This document shows positions 8,848 to 17,183 of a stretch of DNA of 64,000 bases, one piece after another; position 1 is the first letter of the stretch; every line of letters begins with the position of its first letter. Location of the stretch: the NCBI RefSeq assembly GCF_007050985.1, contig NZ_VHSF01000001.1, forward strand, positions 310,001 through 374,000, written 5' to 3'. The notes under the pieces are model-generated. The model made no database searches, was not told where the DNA came from, and was given only the letters and a program-made list of their open reading frames with translations. The translations under genes and the position numbers were made by a program. This stretch comes from Christiangramia sabulilitoris (GTDB taxonomy: Bacteria; Bacteroidota; Bacteroidia; Flavobacteriales; Flavobacteriaceae).

Positions 8848-9918
8848 ATGAACGATTTACAGGCTTCTTTGAATCCGGTATATTATGCTGAAAATGGCTT
8901 CAAAAAACTGAACGATTTTCTGGATTCAGAAAAACCATCTATGATCTTTATCCTGGTAGACAGCAATACTCACGAGTACTGTCTCTCAAAATTTCTCCAG
9001 AAATTATCTAACGATATTTCGACTGAAGTAATTGAGATCGAAGCCGGTGAAGAATTCAAAAATCTTCAAACATGTGAAGGAGTATGGAATGTACTCTCAG
9101 AACTGGGAGCAGACCGCAAAAGCCTGGTGATTAATCTTGGTGGCGGGGTGGTTACAGACCTTGGCGGATTTGTGGCCTCTACCTTTAAAAGGGGAATTCA
9201 ATTTATAAATGTCCCCACTACTCTGCTATCCATGGTTGATGCTTCGGTTGGAGGTAAAACCGGAGTAGACCTGGGCAATCTCAAAAATCAGATTGGGGTC
9301 ATTATCCAACCTGAGATGGTTATAATAGACTCCAGTTTTCTTGAAACCCTGTCAGCTCAGGAAATGAGAAGCGGACTTGCAGAGATTCTCAAACATGGAT
9401 TGATCGCCAGTGAAGAATACTGGAAGAAAGTAACTAATCTAGCCGGGTTGAATCTTTCAGATCTGGATGACATCATCCAGGACTCAGTAAATATTAAAGC
9501 CACCATAGTAAAGCAGGATCCATTCGAGAAAAATCAACGAAAAACCCTTAATTACGGGCATACTATAGGTCACGCCATTGAATCTTATTGTTTGAAACAT
9601 GAACAACGCAATAAATTATTGCACGGTGAGGCCATCGCGGCAGGAATGATCATTGAAACTTTTATTTCAGTTCAACTTCAAAATTTTCCGGAGTCTAAGC
9701 TTCAGCATATTAATAAAGTGATCAAGGAAATGTATGGTAAGGAAGATTTTTCTATTGAAGAAATTGAACAAATAAAGGAGCTGATGAAATTTGATAAAAA
9801 GAATGAACGTGGTAATATCAATTTTGTCCTTTTGAAAGATATCGGAGAGCCTTGCATTGACATAATTGTACCAGACGAGGTTATTAATAAGGCATTTGAT
9901 TATTATTTAAGCAATTGA
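8848..9918 (+). CDS. aroB: 3-dehydroquinate synthase
   Basis: This is the second step of the shikimate pathway, making 3-dehydroquinate from DAHP with NAD and a divalent metal. The 356-residue length is usual. Motifs are NLGGGVVTDLGGFVAS (NAD binding), DASVGGKTGVD, the AEILKHG metal-ligand Glu and Lys, NYGHTIGHAIE, and LLHGEAIAAGM carrying the remaining metal-binding His. It is divergent from the proline dehydrogenase gene. No other aro gene is adjacent. Confidence 0.96.
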   Translation: MNDLQASLNPVYYAENGFKKLNDFLDSEKPSMIFILVDSNTHEYCLSKFLQKLSNDISTEVIEIEAGEEFKNLQTCEGVWNVLSELGADRKSLVINLGGGVVTDLGGFVASTFKRGIQFINVPTTLLSMVDASVGGKTGVDLGNLKNQIGVIIQPEMVIIDSSFLETLSAQEMRSGLAEILKHGLIASEEYWKKVTNLAGLNLSDLDDIIQDSVNIKATIVKQDPFEKNQRKTLNYGHTIGHAIESYCLKHEQRNKLLHGEAIAAGMIIETFISVQLQNFPESKLQHINKVIKEMYGKEDFSIEEIEQIKELMKFDKKNERGNINFVLLKDIGEPCIDIIVPDEVINKAFDYYLSN

Positions 9919-9959
9919 TTATTAATACATTAAAAATTAAAATAATTAAGAATTATGTT

Positions 9960-9991
9960 TTGTATATAACTTGATTTTTTATTTATACTTG
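9960..9991 (+). promoter_or_regulatory. Candidate promoter of the acidic small protein gene
   Basis: TTG (9960-9962), a 21-base spacer and TATACTTG (9984-9991), one mismatch from the -7 consensus, lie 17 bases before the ATG at 10009. Confidence 0.5.
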
Positions 9992-10008
9992 CATAAACCA
10001 ATTACAAT

Positions 10009-10314
10009 ATGAAAAGGGTAATCGTAGATTATAAAAAACTTACTCCCGAAATTCTTGGGCTGTTAGTAGAGAAATATCCTGATGGCTATGATGACGACCA
10101 GGTTATCTCATTCAAGAATGCGAAAAACGAGACTGTAGATGCTGTTGAAGTACGAACCGATGACACGGTATATCTGGTAAAGGTGAGTACCCGCCTAGAG
10201 AATACCATGGCAAATTTTGATGAAGACGATTATGATGATTCAGAATTTAACGATCCAATTGTAGACATTCCAGAAAAGGCAGAAGAAGTTGAGGAAGAAG
10301 ACGATGAAAAATAG
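10009..10314 (+). CDS. Conserved small acidic protein of unknown function
   Basis: This is a 101-residue cytoplasmic protein with no signal or membrane segment. The N-terminal two thirds form a compact mixed alpha/beta sequence (MKRVIVDYKKLTPEILGLL, then ...VYLVKVSTRLE). The last 35 residues are almost entirely Asp/Glu, a disordered acidic tail. It has its own candidate promoter and a strong terminator, so it is a single-gene unit. Small proteins of this type seem common in Flavobacteriia and have no function I can name. Confidence 0.8.
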   Translation: MKRVIVDYKKLTPEILGLLVEKYPDGYDDDQVISFKNAKNETVDAVEVRTDDTVYLVKVSTRLENTMANFDEDDYDDSEFNDPIVDIPEKAEEVEEEDDEK

Positions 10315-10329
10315 AAAATTTCAATCATA

Positions 10330-10358
10330 AAAAAGGAGCGCATTTTGCGCTCCTTTTT
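10330..10358. terminator. Bidirectional intrinsic terminator
   Basis: A 13-bp perfect stem, AAAAAGGAGCGCA (10330-10342) with its complement (10346-10358), has a 3-base loop. A and T runs on either side allow it to serve the acidic protein gene and the convergent DJ-1 gene. Confidence 0.85.
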
Positions 10359-10380
10359 AATTTATATCAAATTATTGAAT

Positions 10381-10929
10381 TTAGGCATGCTGTAATTCAT
10401 GCTTACCTTCTTTGATCTCTTCTATAACCTTAGCATTAAATGCCGGAAGGTCGTCTGGATTTCTACTGGTTACAAAGGCTTCATCAACCACCACTTCTTC
10501 ATCTACCCAAAGTGCTCCTGCATTTTCAACATCTTTCCTAATAGAATTAAATGAGGTCATGGTTCTACCCTTCACAACATCTGCACTTATTAATGTCCAT
10601 GCTGCGTGACAAATAGCTGCCACAGGTTTACTTTGTTTAAAGAAATCTCTAACGAAAATAAGAGCAGATTCTTCACGTCTTAATTTATCTGGATTAATCA
10701 CTCCGCCCGGTAGTACTAATGCATTATAATCCTTGGCAGATACTTCATCCAGGCTATAATCAACGTCAAAATCTGTTCCCCAGTTATCCTTGTCCCAGGA
10801 CTTGATCTTTCCTTTTTCTAAACTTACAATATCAACTTTAAATCCTTCTTTCTCCATTGCTTCTTTCGGAGAGACCAATTCACTCTCTTCAAATCCATTT
10901 GTGGCCAAAATCGCAATTCTCTTTTCCAT
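10381..10929 (-). CDS. DJ-1/PfpI family protein (YhbO-like stress protein or deglycase)
   Basis: This 182-residue type-1 glutamine amidotransferase-like protein has the nucleophile elbow AAICHAAWTL (Cys107, His108), and the supporting Glu lies in the GFEESEL turn (residues 12-18). LVLPGGV precedes the elbow, as in PfpI and YhbO. Family members are general stress proteins with reported glyoxalase or deglycase activity, and protease activity is reported for archaeal PfpI. Which of these applies here is not visible. A -7 box lies 27 bases upstream of the ATG. Confidence 0.88.
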   Translation of the reverse strand: MEKRIAILATNGFEESELVSPKEAMEKEGFKVDIVSLEKGKIKSWDKDNWGTDFDVDYSLDEVSAKDYNALVLPGGVINPDKLRREESALIFVRDFFKQSKPVAAICHAAWTLISADVVKGRTMTSFNSIRKDVENAGALWVDEEVVVDEAFVTSRNPDDLPAFNAKVIEEIKEGKHELQHA

Positions 10930-10955
10930 AATTAATTTTAAATTTTTAGTTCACC

Positions 10956-10963
10956 CAAAGATA
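10956..10963 (-). promoter_or_regulatory. Candidate -7 box of the DJ-1/PfpI gene
   Basis: On the minus strand TATCTTTG matches TAnnTTTG exactly, 27 bases before the ATG. No TTG lies at the -33 distance. Confidence 0.45.
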
Positions 10964-11041
10964 CCAGATGAAGTAAAGAAAATGTATTAAGAGCCTATTA
11001 AAACTGAGGGTTTGAGAGTTAAAGCTTTATTAAGTCGAGGG

Positions 11042-12040
11042 TTAATTATCCTTATTTTCTTCTTTTTCGTTAAAATCGAGATGTGATTTTAATTTATCCA
11101 GGATCTGCTTTTCATCTTCGATCTCCATTTTTCGCTGCTCCAGTTTTTCCATTTCCTGGTAAATTGCAGGCTCTCCAAATCTGTTTGGGACTACCTTTTC
11201 TTTAGTTACCAAAGCATATTGAACGGTGAATTCTGCTCCAAAAAATAAGATCAGACATGTGAAATATACCCAAAGCAAAATAAGTACTACAGAAGAAGCA
11301 CCTCCATATACAGAGCCGGGTGAACTTTGTCCAAAATAAAAACTGATCAATGATTCGCCAATCAGGAAAAGTACAGACGTTAATGCTGCGCCAACATAAG
11401 TGGTTCTGATCCTTATCTTAATATCTGGAAGTAATTTAAAGATCGCCGCAAAAAGAGTGGTGATAATGAGAAAAGATAGCAGGTAATTTGCGATATCCAC
11501 CATAAATTCTGTAACATCCGGGAAGAAATTCTCGACTTTTTCTGATACTATATGTAAAAGAGCAGACACTACCATGGCAATTAATAGCAACAATCCTAAC
11601 ACGAAAACCATACCCAGGGAGATAACCCGATCTAGGATTAGCCGCATTAGATTCGTTTTCTTAGCTGCCACATTCCAAATGTTGTTCATGGCGATCTTAA
11701 GTTGGAAAAAGACTCCTGTGGCACCAAATATCAACATTGAAAATCCAAAGATAACCGTCCATGTAGAGTCCTGGGTGAGAGCTGCATTTTCTATCATCGA
11801 TTCCACGGCATTAGCGGTATCCTCTCCAATGAATTGGGAAATTTCCCCGGTGAGACGCCCCTGTACTGCTTCACGACCAAAAAAATAGCCCGCTATACTA
11901 ACGATGATAATTAACAGTGAAGGCAGTGAAAATAGTGCATAATAAGCAATAGTTGCGCTTCTGGCATACGCTCCATTCTTTTCCCAGCTGATATAGGCCT
12001 TCTTTAATAATTTCAGAAATATTTTGAGTCGTCTCAACAT
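11042..12040 (-). CDS. YihY/BrkB family inner-membrane protein
   Basis: This 332-residue integral membrane protein has about six hydrophobic segments. It opens with the family pattern of a basic N terminus, then ARSATIAYYALFSLPSLL and the FGATGVFFQLKIAMNNIWNV stretch typical of YihY/BrkB (formerly misnamed ribonuclease BN). A charged coiled tail follows the last membrane segment (from about 290). Transport activity is suspected for the family but not established. Its ATG overlaps the DinB stop by one base (TAATG), so it is translationally coupled as the last gene of ppc-DinB-YihY. Confidence 0.88.
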   Translation of the reverse strand: MLRRLKIFLKLLKKAYISWEKNGAYARSATIAYYALFSLPSLLIIIVSIAGYFFGREAVQGRLTGEISQFIGEDTANAVESMIENAALTQDSTWTVIFGFSMLIFGATGVFFQLKIAMNNIWNVAAKKTNLMRLILDRVISLGMVFVLGLLLLIAMVVSALLHIVSEKVENFFPDVTEFMVDIANYLLSFLIITTLFAAIFKLLPDIKIRIRTTYVGAALTSVLFLIGESLISFYFGQSSPGSVYGGASSVVLILLWVYFTCLILFFGAEFTVQYALVTKEKVVPNRFGEPAIYQEMEKLEQRKMEIEDEKQILDKLKSHLDFNEKEENKDN

Positions 12041-12558
12041 TAAAGATACCGGTTGCTAATAATTTCTTTATGATGCAAGGCATGACCAATCATAATAAAT
12101 CCAATAGCTCTCGGGGATGCATTCACATCATTCATGCTACCAGTCATTTTCAGCATATCCTCTGAAAAACTTTTATAAAGATATAACCCCGATCTTCGTA
12201 CAGTATCAAATTCTTCAATTAAATCTGGAACCGAACGATTTTCACTGGCTGAATTCAGCACATATAAATCATGGTCAAACCCGGGAAGGGACTTTTGTTC
12301 ATTCCGAGCAAAACATAAGGCCCGAAACTGGAAGATCCTTTCTGTATCAATGATATGCTGCACCATATCCAATATTGTCCATTTTTCAGGCTCGTATCTG
12401 TAGTTCCATTTCTCTGAAGGAATGCCCTTGAAGAACTCCAGCATAACTTCTGTATTTTTTTCCAGACTATTAATTAACTCGGCGTCCGCATCTATTCTAT
12501 TAATGTATCCAGAGTAAAATTCTCCAAATTCACCATGGGTTAACTGAGACTTCTTCAT
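12040..12558 (-). CDS. DinB superfamily protein
   Basis: This 172-residue four-helix-bundle DinB/YfiT-like protein has the metal-ligand positions recognisable as VQHIIDTE and the C-terminal GHALHHKE. The WTILDMVQHIIDTERIFQFR segment is the classic DinB_2 core. Family members are metal-dependent transferases (for example bacillithiol or mycothiol S-transferases) or uncharacterised. The thiol substrate here is unknown. The ATG directly abuts the ppc stop codon and the stop overlaps the YihY start. Confidence 0.85.
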   Translation of the reverse strand: MKKSQLTHGEFGEFYSGYINRIDADAELINSLEKNTEVMLEFFKGIPSEKWNYRYEPEKWTILDMVQHIIDTERIFQFRALCFARNEQKSLPGFDHDLYVLNSASENRSVPDLIEEFDTVRRSGLYLYKSFSEDMLKMTGSMNDVNASPRAIGFIMIGHALHHKEIISNRYL

Positions 12559-15132
12559 TTAAGCTGAATTTCTACTTGCATTAATATTTCCATATAGAGA
12601 ACGGGTAACAATCTTCTCATAAACCTCCAGCTTCTCATTTACTCCTGAGCCCTGTCTGTTTAGCTCCTGAATAGTGCGTAGAGCATGTTGCTGGATAGTT
12701 AGCAGCGGTAATACTATTCTTTCTCGCGCCTCTATGGAAGCTTTACCTGCGGGCTGATTCTGCATTAATTTTTTATATCCGGTTACCTTAAGCAACATTT
12801 TTTTAGATCTTTCAAACTCTTCATAGATCAGCTGCCAGAATTCGCCGAATTCTTCATCGTCTTTCATATATGCCGTAAGTGGGAAGAAAGACTTGGTAAG
12901 GCTCATCATGCTATTTTCCAGTAAAGTTCTGAAAAACTCTGAATTATTATATAATTGCTGAACCTTATCGAAATTACCGTCCTTATCCAGTTTTTCCATG
13001 GCCGTACCTACTCCAAAAAATCCAGGGACATTTTGTTTCAACTGGCTCCAGCTTCCTACAAATGGAATGGCACGCAGGTCTGAGAGGTTTAATTCGGCCG
13101 ATTTGTTTCGCTTGGAAGGCCTGCTTCCAATATTCGTTTTAGCATAATACTTTAAAGTACTCATTTTTTCAAGGTAGGGAATAAACCGGGGATGCTTTTT
13201 AAAATTAGTGTAGGTTTCATAACTAATCTCTGCCAGCTCGGTCATCGTTTGCCTGTCTTCATCCTTAAGCTCGTTTTTACCGTTACTAAAGATCTCATTG
13301 GAAACACCTGAGCTTAATAATTGTTCAAGGTTATAAGTACAGGAATCCTTGGTTCCAAAATTAGAACTTATGGTTTGACCCTGCACGGTAAGCTGGATTT
13401 CTTCATTCTCTATAGTAGGCCCTAAAGAGGCATAAAACTGGTGGGTTTTCCCGCCACCTCGTGCCGGCGGTCCTCCTCTACCGTCAAAAAAGACCACTTT
13501 AATGCCATATTCCCTGGATACTTTGGTTAGCGCTTCTTTAGCTTTGAAAATACTCCAGTTAGCCATCAAATACCCACCATCTTTAGTACCGTCACTAAAT
13601 CCAAGCATAATGGTCTGCTTATTACTTCTTCGCTCTAAATGTTCTTTATAAACAGGGTTATTATATAACTTCTCCATCACAGTGTGAGCTGCCTGTAGAT
13701 CTGGAACGGTTTCAAAAAGTGGTACTACATCTACACTCGGTTTCTCCCAACCCGTCATCCTTATGAATGCGAAAGGCTGCAAAACTTCCTGTACACTACC
13801 GCAATTGCTAATAATATACCTGTTAGCACCCTGCTCCCCACTCTTTTCCTGAATTTCCTGCATAGCATAAATGGAAGATAGAGTAGCTTTACCCATACCT
13901 TCTTCAAAATCATCTGGATCTACCTTAGTATTTATATTACTCAGGATTTCGATCTTCTTTTCATCATCCAGCTCATTAAAATTTCCCGGGATTAGATCTG
14001 GTTTTAAACCTTTGACCTCGTCCAGAACTTCCTGGTGAATACTCGAATCCTGCCTAATATCCAGCGTCGCAAAATGATACCCGAATAAATTAACCTTATT
14101 GATCATATCATCAACTTCATCCAGGAATAAAGACTGGTGTTTTTCAATTATTATCTCCCTGATTTTGTAAAGTTTATGCTTTAAATCTTCAAGTGGTAGT
14201 TTAATATTCCCTGAACGGGATATTGCTGAATCGTAAAGACCTCTTTCTATCTCGGTCATCAATTCGTGTACCTCACGAAAGGTCAGACTACGTTTCAATT
14301 CACGGACATCACGATAATAATTAAGAAGCACTGTTCTTCGTAATCTTTTTGCCACTCTCAGGGTTATTTCTGTAGTTACAAAAGGATTCCCGTCACGGTC
14401 ACCACCCGGCCAGAAGCCTAGGTTTATAACCTGGTTCCCTACTTCTTCTCCATCAAATATATTCTGCTGAATGTAATTATGAATTTTGCTGGCACTTTGA
14501 TAAAACACATTTTCGAAATACCATATGAGGTTAACCGCCTCGTCATACGGAGTAGGCTTTTCCTTTTTAAAGAAAGGAGTTTTTCCTAACTGGGCTAATA
14601 ATTGTTTGATTCGCACCAGATCATTATTTCGAATGGCCTTGTCCAGATCTGTAATAATCCCCAGTACAGTCCCGGGGTAAAACTGCGTAGGATGAGCGGT
14701 AAGTGTAGGCCTTACCTTGAATCTACGTAGATATTCCTTTAATTCTTCCACTTTCTGCTTGGCCTCTGCCTCTTCTTTTACACTCCTTAAAGTACCTCTA
14801 CCGTCCATATTATTTACAATGGAAAATGAAGCGTCTTCTATAGCATCGAATAGTACTACCTGTCGCTCTATATACTGTATGAACCTGAAAAGCAGATCCA
14901 CTTTCTCATCTTCGGTTGGATCCTCTCCATATTTATTAAAAAATTTCTCTACAATTTCGGTAGGATTGTGATTTTGCTCAAAACCCTCTTCGCAAATTTC
15001 CTGAAACAACGGCAGTAAGGCGCCTGTTTTCTTTATTTCGTCGTAAGGTAAGGTTAGGAAAATGCTGTTATAAACTTGGTATTTCGCGAGTACGTTATCA
15101 TTAAATCTATCTAATCTCGGTTCTCTGTGCAT
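12559..15132 (-). CDS. ppc: Phosphoenolpyruvate carboxylase, Bacteroidetes-type
   Basis: The enzyme carboxylates PEP to oxaloacetate, replenishing the TCA cycle. The 857-residue length is close to other bacterial PEPCs. The catalytic His lies in TAHPTQ (His147). The second conserved motif is LGFSDGTKDGG. The third, normally FHGRGG, reads FFDGRGGPPARGGG with Asp550 in place of His. The C terminus ends in RNSA rather than the usual QNTG. All changes are read directly from the codons. The remainder is well conserved, so I take it as an active subfamily. It is the first gene of an operon with DinB and YihY genes. Confidence 0.93.
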   Translation of the reverse strand: MHREPRLDRFNDNVLAKYQVYNSIFLTLPYDEIKKTGALLPLFQEICEEGFEQNHNPTEIVEKFFNKYGEDPTEDEKVDLLFRFIQYIERQVVLFDAIEDASFSIVNNMDGRGTLRSVKEEAEAKQKVEELKEYLRRFKVRPTLTAHPTQFYPGTVLGIITDLDKAIRNNDLVRIKQLLAQLGKTPFFKKEKPTPYDEAVNLIWYFENVFYQSASKIHNYIQQNIFDGEEVGNQVINLGFWPGGDRDGNPFVTTEITLRVAKRLRRTVLLNYYRDVRELKRSLTFREVHELMTEIERGLYDSAISRSGNIKLPLEDLKHKLYKIREIIIEKHQSLFLDEVDDMINKVNLFGYHFATLDIRQDSSIHQEVLDEVKGLKPDLIPGNFNELDDEKKIEILSNINTKVDPDDFEEGMGKATLSSIYAMQEIQEKSGEQGANRYIISNCGSVQEVLQPFAFIRMTGWEKPSVDVVPLFETVPDLQAAHTVMEKLYNNPVYKEHLERRSNKQTIMLGFSDGTKDGGYLMANWSIFKAKEALTKVSREYGIKVVFFDGRGGPPARGGGKTHQFYASLGPTIENEEIQLTVQGQTISSNFGTKDSCTYNLEQLLSSGVSNEIFSNGKNELKDEDRQTMTELAEISYETYTNFKKHPRFIPYLEKMSTLKYYAKTNIGSRPSKRNKSAELNLSDLRAIPFVGSWSQLKQNVPGFFGVGTAMEKLDKDGNFDKVQQLYNNSEFFRTLLENSMMSLTKSFFPLTAYMKDDEEFGEFWQLIYEEFERSKKMLLKVTGYKKLMQNQPAGKASIEARERIVLPLLTIQQHALRTIQELNRQGSGVNEKLEVYEKIVTRSLYGNINASRNSA

Positions 15133-15167
15133 ATTAAACTATTAGGTTAGCTATTCGTTTAAATTTA

Positions 15168-15201
15168 TAAAAAAACCCTTTAAACTTAACAGTATAAAGG
15201 G
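15168..15201 (-). terminator. Intrinsic terminator of the Lrp-type gene
   Basis: Read on the minus strand, CCCTTTA (15195-15201) pairs with TAAAGGG (15176-15182) across a 12-base loop and is followed by seven or eight Ts. It separates the regulator gene from ppc. Confidence 0.65.
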
Positions 15202-15225
15202 CCTTTAATATAAGTTTAGGACTGT

Positions 15226-15705
15226 TTACATTTCCTGGAAGATAGAATGCATCAATCGCTTTTTATCGTTAATACTTTCCTCTAGAGAAATCATTGTTTC
15301 TGTTCTGTAAACACCTTCAATGTCATCTAACTGGAAAATAATATCCTTAGCATGCTGGGTATTTTTCGCTCTAATCTTACAGAATACATTGAATTTTCCG
15401 GTAGTTACATGGGCCACGGTTACAAAAGGTATTTCATTGATCCTTTCAAGTACAAATTTAGTCTGGGAAGTATTTTTCAGAAAAACACCAACATACGCGA
15501 TAAAAGCATATCCCAGTTTTTTATAATCCAGGGTTAAAGACGACCCAATGATAATCCCGGCCTCTTCCATTTTCTTTACTCTAACATGGACAGTACCAGC
15601 AGAGATCAACAATTTCTTGGCAATATCTGTGAACGGAGTTCTGGTATTTTCGATAAGCATATCGAGGATCTGGTGATCTGTTTCGTCTAATTTAAACTTG
15701 GCCAT
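15226..15705 (-). CDS. Lrp/AsnC family transcriptional regulator
   Basis: This 159-residue protein starts from the ATG at 15705. A TTG two codons upstream is in frame but is less likely because MAKFKLDETDHQIL is the natural N terminus. The N-terminal winged HTH (about 5-55, with TDIAKKLLISAGTVHVRVKKM) is followed by a RAM ligand-binding domain with the TGKFNVFCKI pattern. Lrp-family proteins form octamers that sense amino acids and control amino acid metabolism. The nearby 8-bp inverted repeat at its promoter suggests self-control. Targets are unknown; neighbours are ppc and an M14 peptidase. Confidence 0.9.
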   Translation of the reverse strand: MAKFKLDETDHQILDMLIENTRTPFTDIAKKLLISAGTVHVRVKKMEEAGIIIGSSLTLDYKKLGYAFIAYVGVFLKNTSQTKFVLERINEIPFVTVAHVTTGKFNVFCKIRAKNTQHAKDIIFQLDDIEGVYRTETMISLEESINDKKRLMHSIFQEM

Positions 15706-15731
15706 TTTCAACTTCTTTTTTTAATGAAGTT

Positions 15732-15765
15732 CAAAATTAATACAAAATCGTTGAATTATTGTCAA
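15732..15765 (-). promoter_or_regulatory. Candidate promoter of the Lrp-type gene
   Basis: On the minus strand TTG (15763-15765) and TAATTTTG (15732-15739, exact -7 consensus) are separated by 23 bases, slightly longer than ideal. The ATG is 26 bases beyond the -7 box. Confidence 0.45.
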
Positions 15766-15778
15766 TTTTTTTGACAAT
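15758..15778. repeat. Perfect inverted repeat at the Lrp gene promoter (possible operator)
   Basis: ATTGTCAA (15758-15765), a 5-T spacer and TTGACAAT (15771-15778) form a perfect 8-bp inverted repeat covering the -33 triplet. It could be an operator, for example for Lrp autoregulation. It ends at the M14 gene stop, so it could instead be a weak terminator. Confidence 0.45.
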
Positions 15779-16944
15779 TACACGTATTTAACCTCTAATT
15801 CCGTACTATTTATGATAATTTTATTAACTACAACGTTTTCGTTTAATCTGGCATTTTCAGGCAAAAGAACCTCCTGGCCCTCTGCATCAATTTCCCGATG
15901 TCCAAATTTTGAAATTTCCGCAGCTATACTTTCTACTTCCGGCACAAATTCTACCTTATCTCCGGTCAACATTTCTTTGAACTGAATCGCGATATCACAT
16001 TTCCCACGATCCTCCAGTAAGGCATTCCTTATTATCACATCATTAAACATCTCCCGATTTTCAGGAATTTCAAAATAATCCTGATAATTTGAGGTTTTAA
16101 TTCCCGATGCTATTTGATATAAACAGGATAAGAGCGCTCTAAATACATACTCTCGGGTTTTTTCCCTTTCGTAATCACCGGGAAAGTGACCGGCCTCAAA
16201 CAATAATGTGGGAGTAGATAAACTCTGGAAGGTGTCCCCGGCACAATTTATATTGAATCCATCATCATACCTGCCTATACCTTCATTTAAATCCTTTTTC
16301 AGATCTGCCGCTATACCGGCAATCAATGACATACTGATCTTCCGGGCCGGGTCTATACTGCGATCTTTATCCTTCGATGGCGTAAGAAACGACAGGGTCG
16401 CCGGTTTAGGCTTTTCGCCGGCACTGAAAATTGTACGTTGATCATGCAGGTTTAAACAATAATCGGGCTGGATCCTCCTGTATAAGCTCATCAAAATACG
16501 GCTCTCCGGCTGACTTAAATTCTGCATGTCCCGGTTGAGATCCACTTTATTGGCGTTAATGCGCGTATAAGCTTCTGCACCATCAGGATTAAGTACAGGA
16601 ATTATAAAGAAGCTACAAGCTTGTAACACCTTATCTATTAAAGGATCATTTTCTATTAATTGGAAAGAATTTAAAAGATCAAATATTGCTTTGGTGGTTG
16701 TTCCTTCATTGCCGTGCATTTGAGACCAGGCTAAAACTTTGATTTTACCTTCTCCAAATCTGATCATTGAAATAGGCTTATCCTGGACGGAGCTTCCTAA
16801 AACTTCGATTTCAAATTTCGCAGACAAATTTTTCCTGAACTCGTCAAGGTGCTTATTGGTAATATATCTACCGGTTGCTTGCTTGAATTTTACCCGGAAA
16901 TATATGTCTTCAGAATAAAGATTTTTAAGCGCTGTATTTTTCAT
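15778..16944 (-). CDS. M14 family zinc carboxypeptidase
   Basis: From the ATG at 16944 the protein has 388 residues. An upstream in-frame TTG at 16962 is less likely. The zinc ligands are in HGNEGT (His77, Glu80) and NLHDQR (His167). The family's NRD-type substrate-binding motif is LNRDM near 137, and the catalytic Glu is in LFEAGH (Glu250). There is no clear signal peptide, so it appears cytoplasmic. It could remove C-terminal residues from peptides or act as a deacylase of the AstE/AspA type. The opposite-strand XRE gene and a cluster of TTTACA sites lie upstream, and one half-site touches its start codon, implying control by that regulator. Confidence 0.85.
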   Translation of the reverse strand: MKNTALKNLYSEDIYFRVKFKQATGRYITNKHLDEFRKNLSAKFEIEVLGSSVQDKPISMIRFGEGKIKVLAWSQMHGNEGTTTKAIFDLLNSFQLIENDPLIDKVLQACSFFIIPVLNPDGAEAYTRINANKVDLNRDMQNLSQPESRILMSLYRRIQPDYCLNLHDQRTIFSAGEKPKPATLSFLTPSKDKDRSIDPARKISMSLIAGIAADLKKDLNEGIGRYDDGFNINCAGDTFQSLSTPTLLFEAGHFPGDYEREKTREYVFRALLSCLYQIASGIKTSNYQDYFEIPENREMFNDVIIRNALLEDRGKCDIAIQFKEMLTGDKVEFVPEVESIAAEISKFGHREIDAEGQEVLLPENARLNENVVVNKIIINSTELEVKYV

Positions 16945-16945
16945 G

Positions 16946-16951
16946 TTTACA
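16946..16951. promoter_or_regulatory. TTTACA half-site next to the M14 start codon
   Basis: TTTACA at 16946-16951 lies immediately upstream of the M14 ATG (16942-16944 on the minus strand). It is one member of the half-site cluster described for this intergenic region. Confidence 0.4.
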
Positions 16952-16969
16952 AAACTAAACAATGTATAT

Positions 16970-16983
16970 TTTACAAATGTAAA
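16970..16983. promoter_or_regulatory. Operator-like palindrome TTTACA-AA-TGTAAA (site 1)
   Basis: Both 6-base arms are perfect and separated by AA. It sits about 26 bases upstream of the M14 ATG, where a bound regulator would block that gene's promoter. Confidence 0.6.
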
Positions 16984-17002
16984 CAGCGTTCTTATTTATA
17001 GT

Positions 17003-17018
17003 TGTAAACATTTGTAAA
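17003..17018. promoter_or_regulatory. Two directly repeated TGTAAA half-sites (site 2)
   Basis: TGTAAACA occurs at 17003-17010 and again at 17013-17020. The 10-base period places both half-sites on the same helix face. Confidence 0.5.
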
Positions 17019-17148
17019 CATTCAGTCCGCGTAATAAACACAGGGCCTAGGAAATAATCCTATCTAATTCAAAATTGAACTTAACTGATTCTTTTTTAGA
17101 TTATTATATGTTTTTACATAAACCATACATTCAATGTATTTTTAATTG

Positions 17149-17162
17149 TTTACAAATGTAAT
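17149..17162. promoter_or_regulatory. Operator-like palindrome TTTACA-AA-TGTAAT (site 3)
   Basis: The left arm is perfect and the right arm has one mismatch in the last base. Its centre is 35 bases from that of site 4. Confidence 0.5.
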
Positions 17163-17183
17163 ATTGTTGTTTTGTAAATATTA

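Noticed and set aside
11574-11888. Open frames on the strand opposite to known genes, such as inside the YihY, parC, TonB receptor and treS genes
   Set aside because: They lie entirely within well-supported genes and have no start context or recognisable domains, so they are shadow frames.
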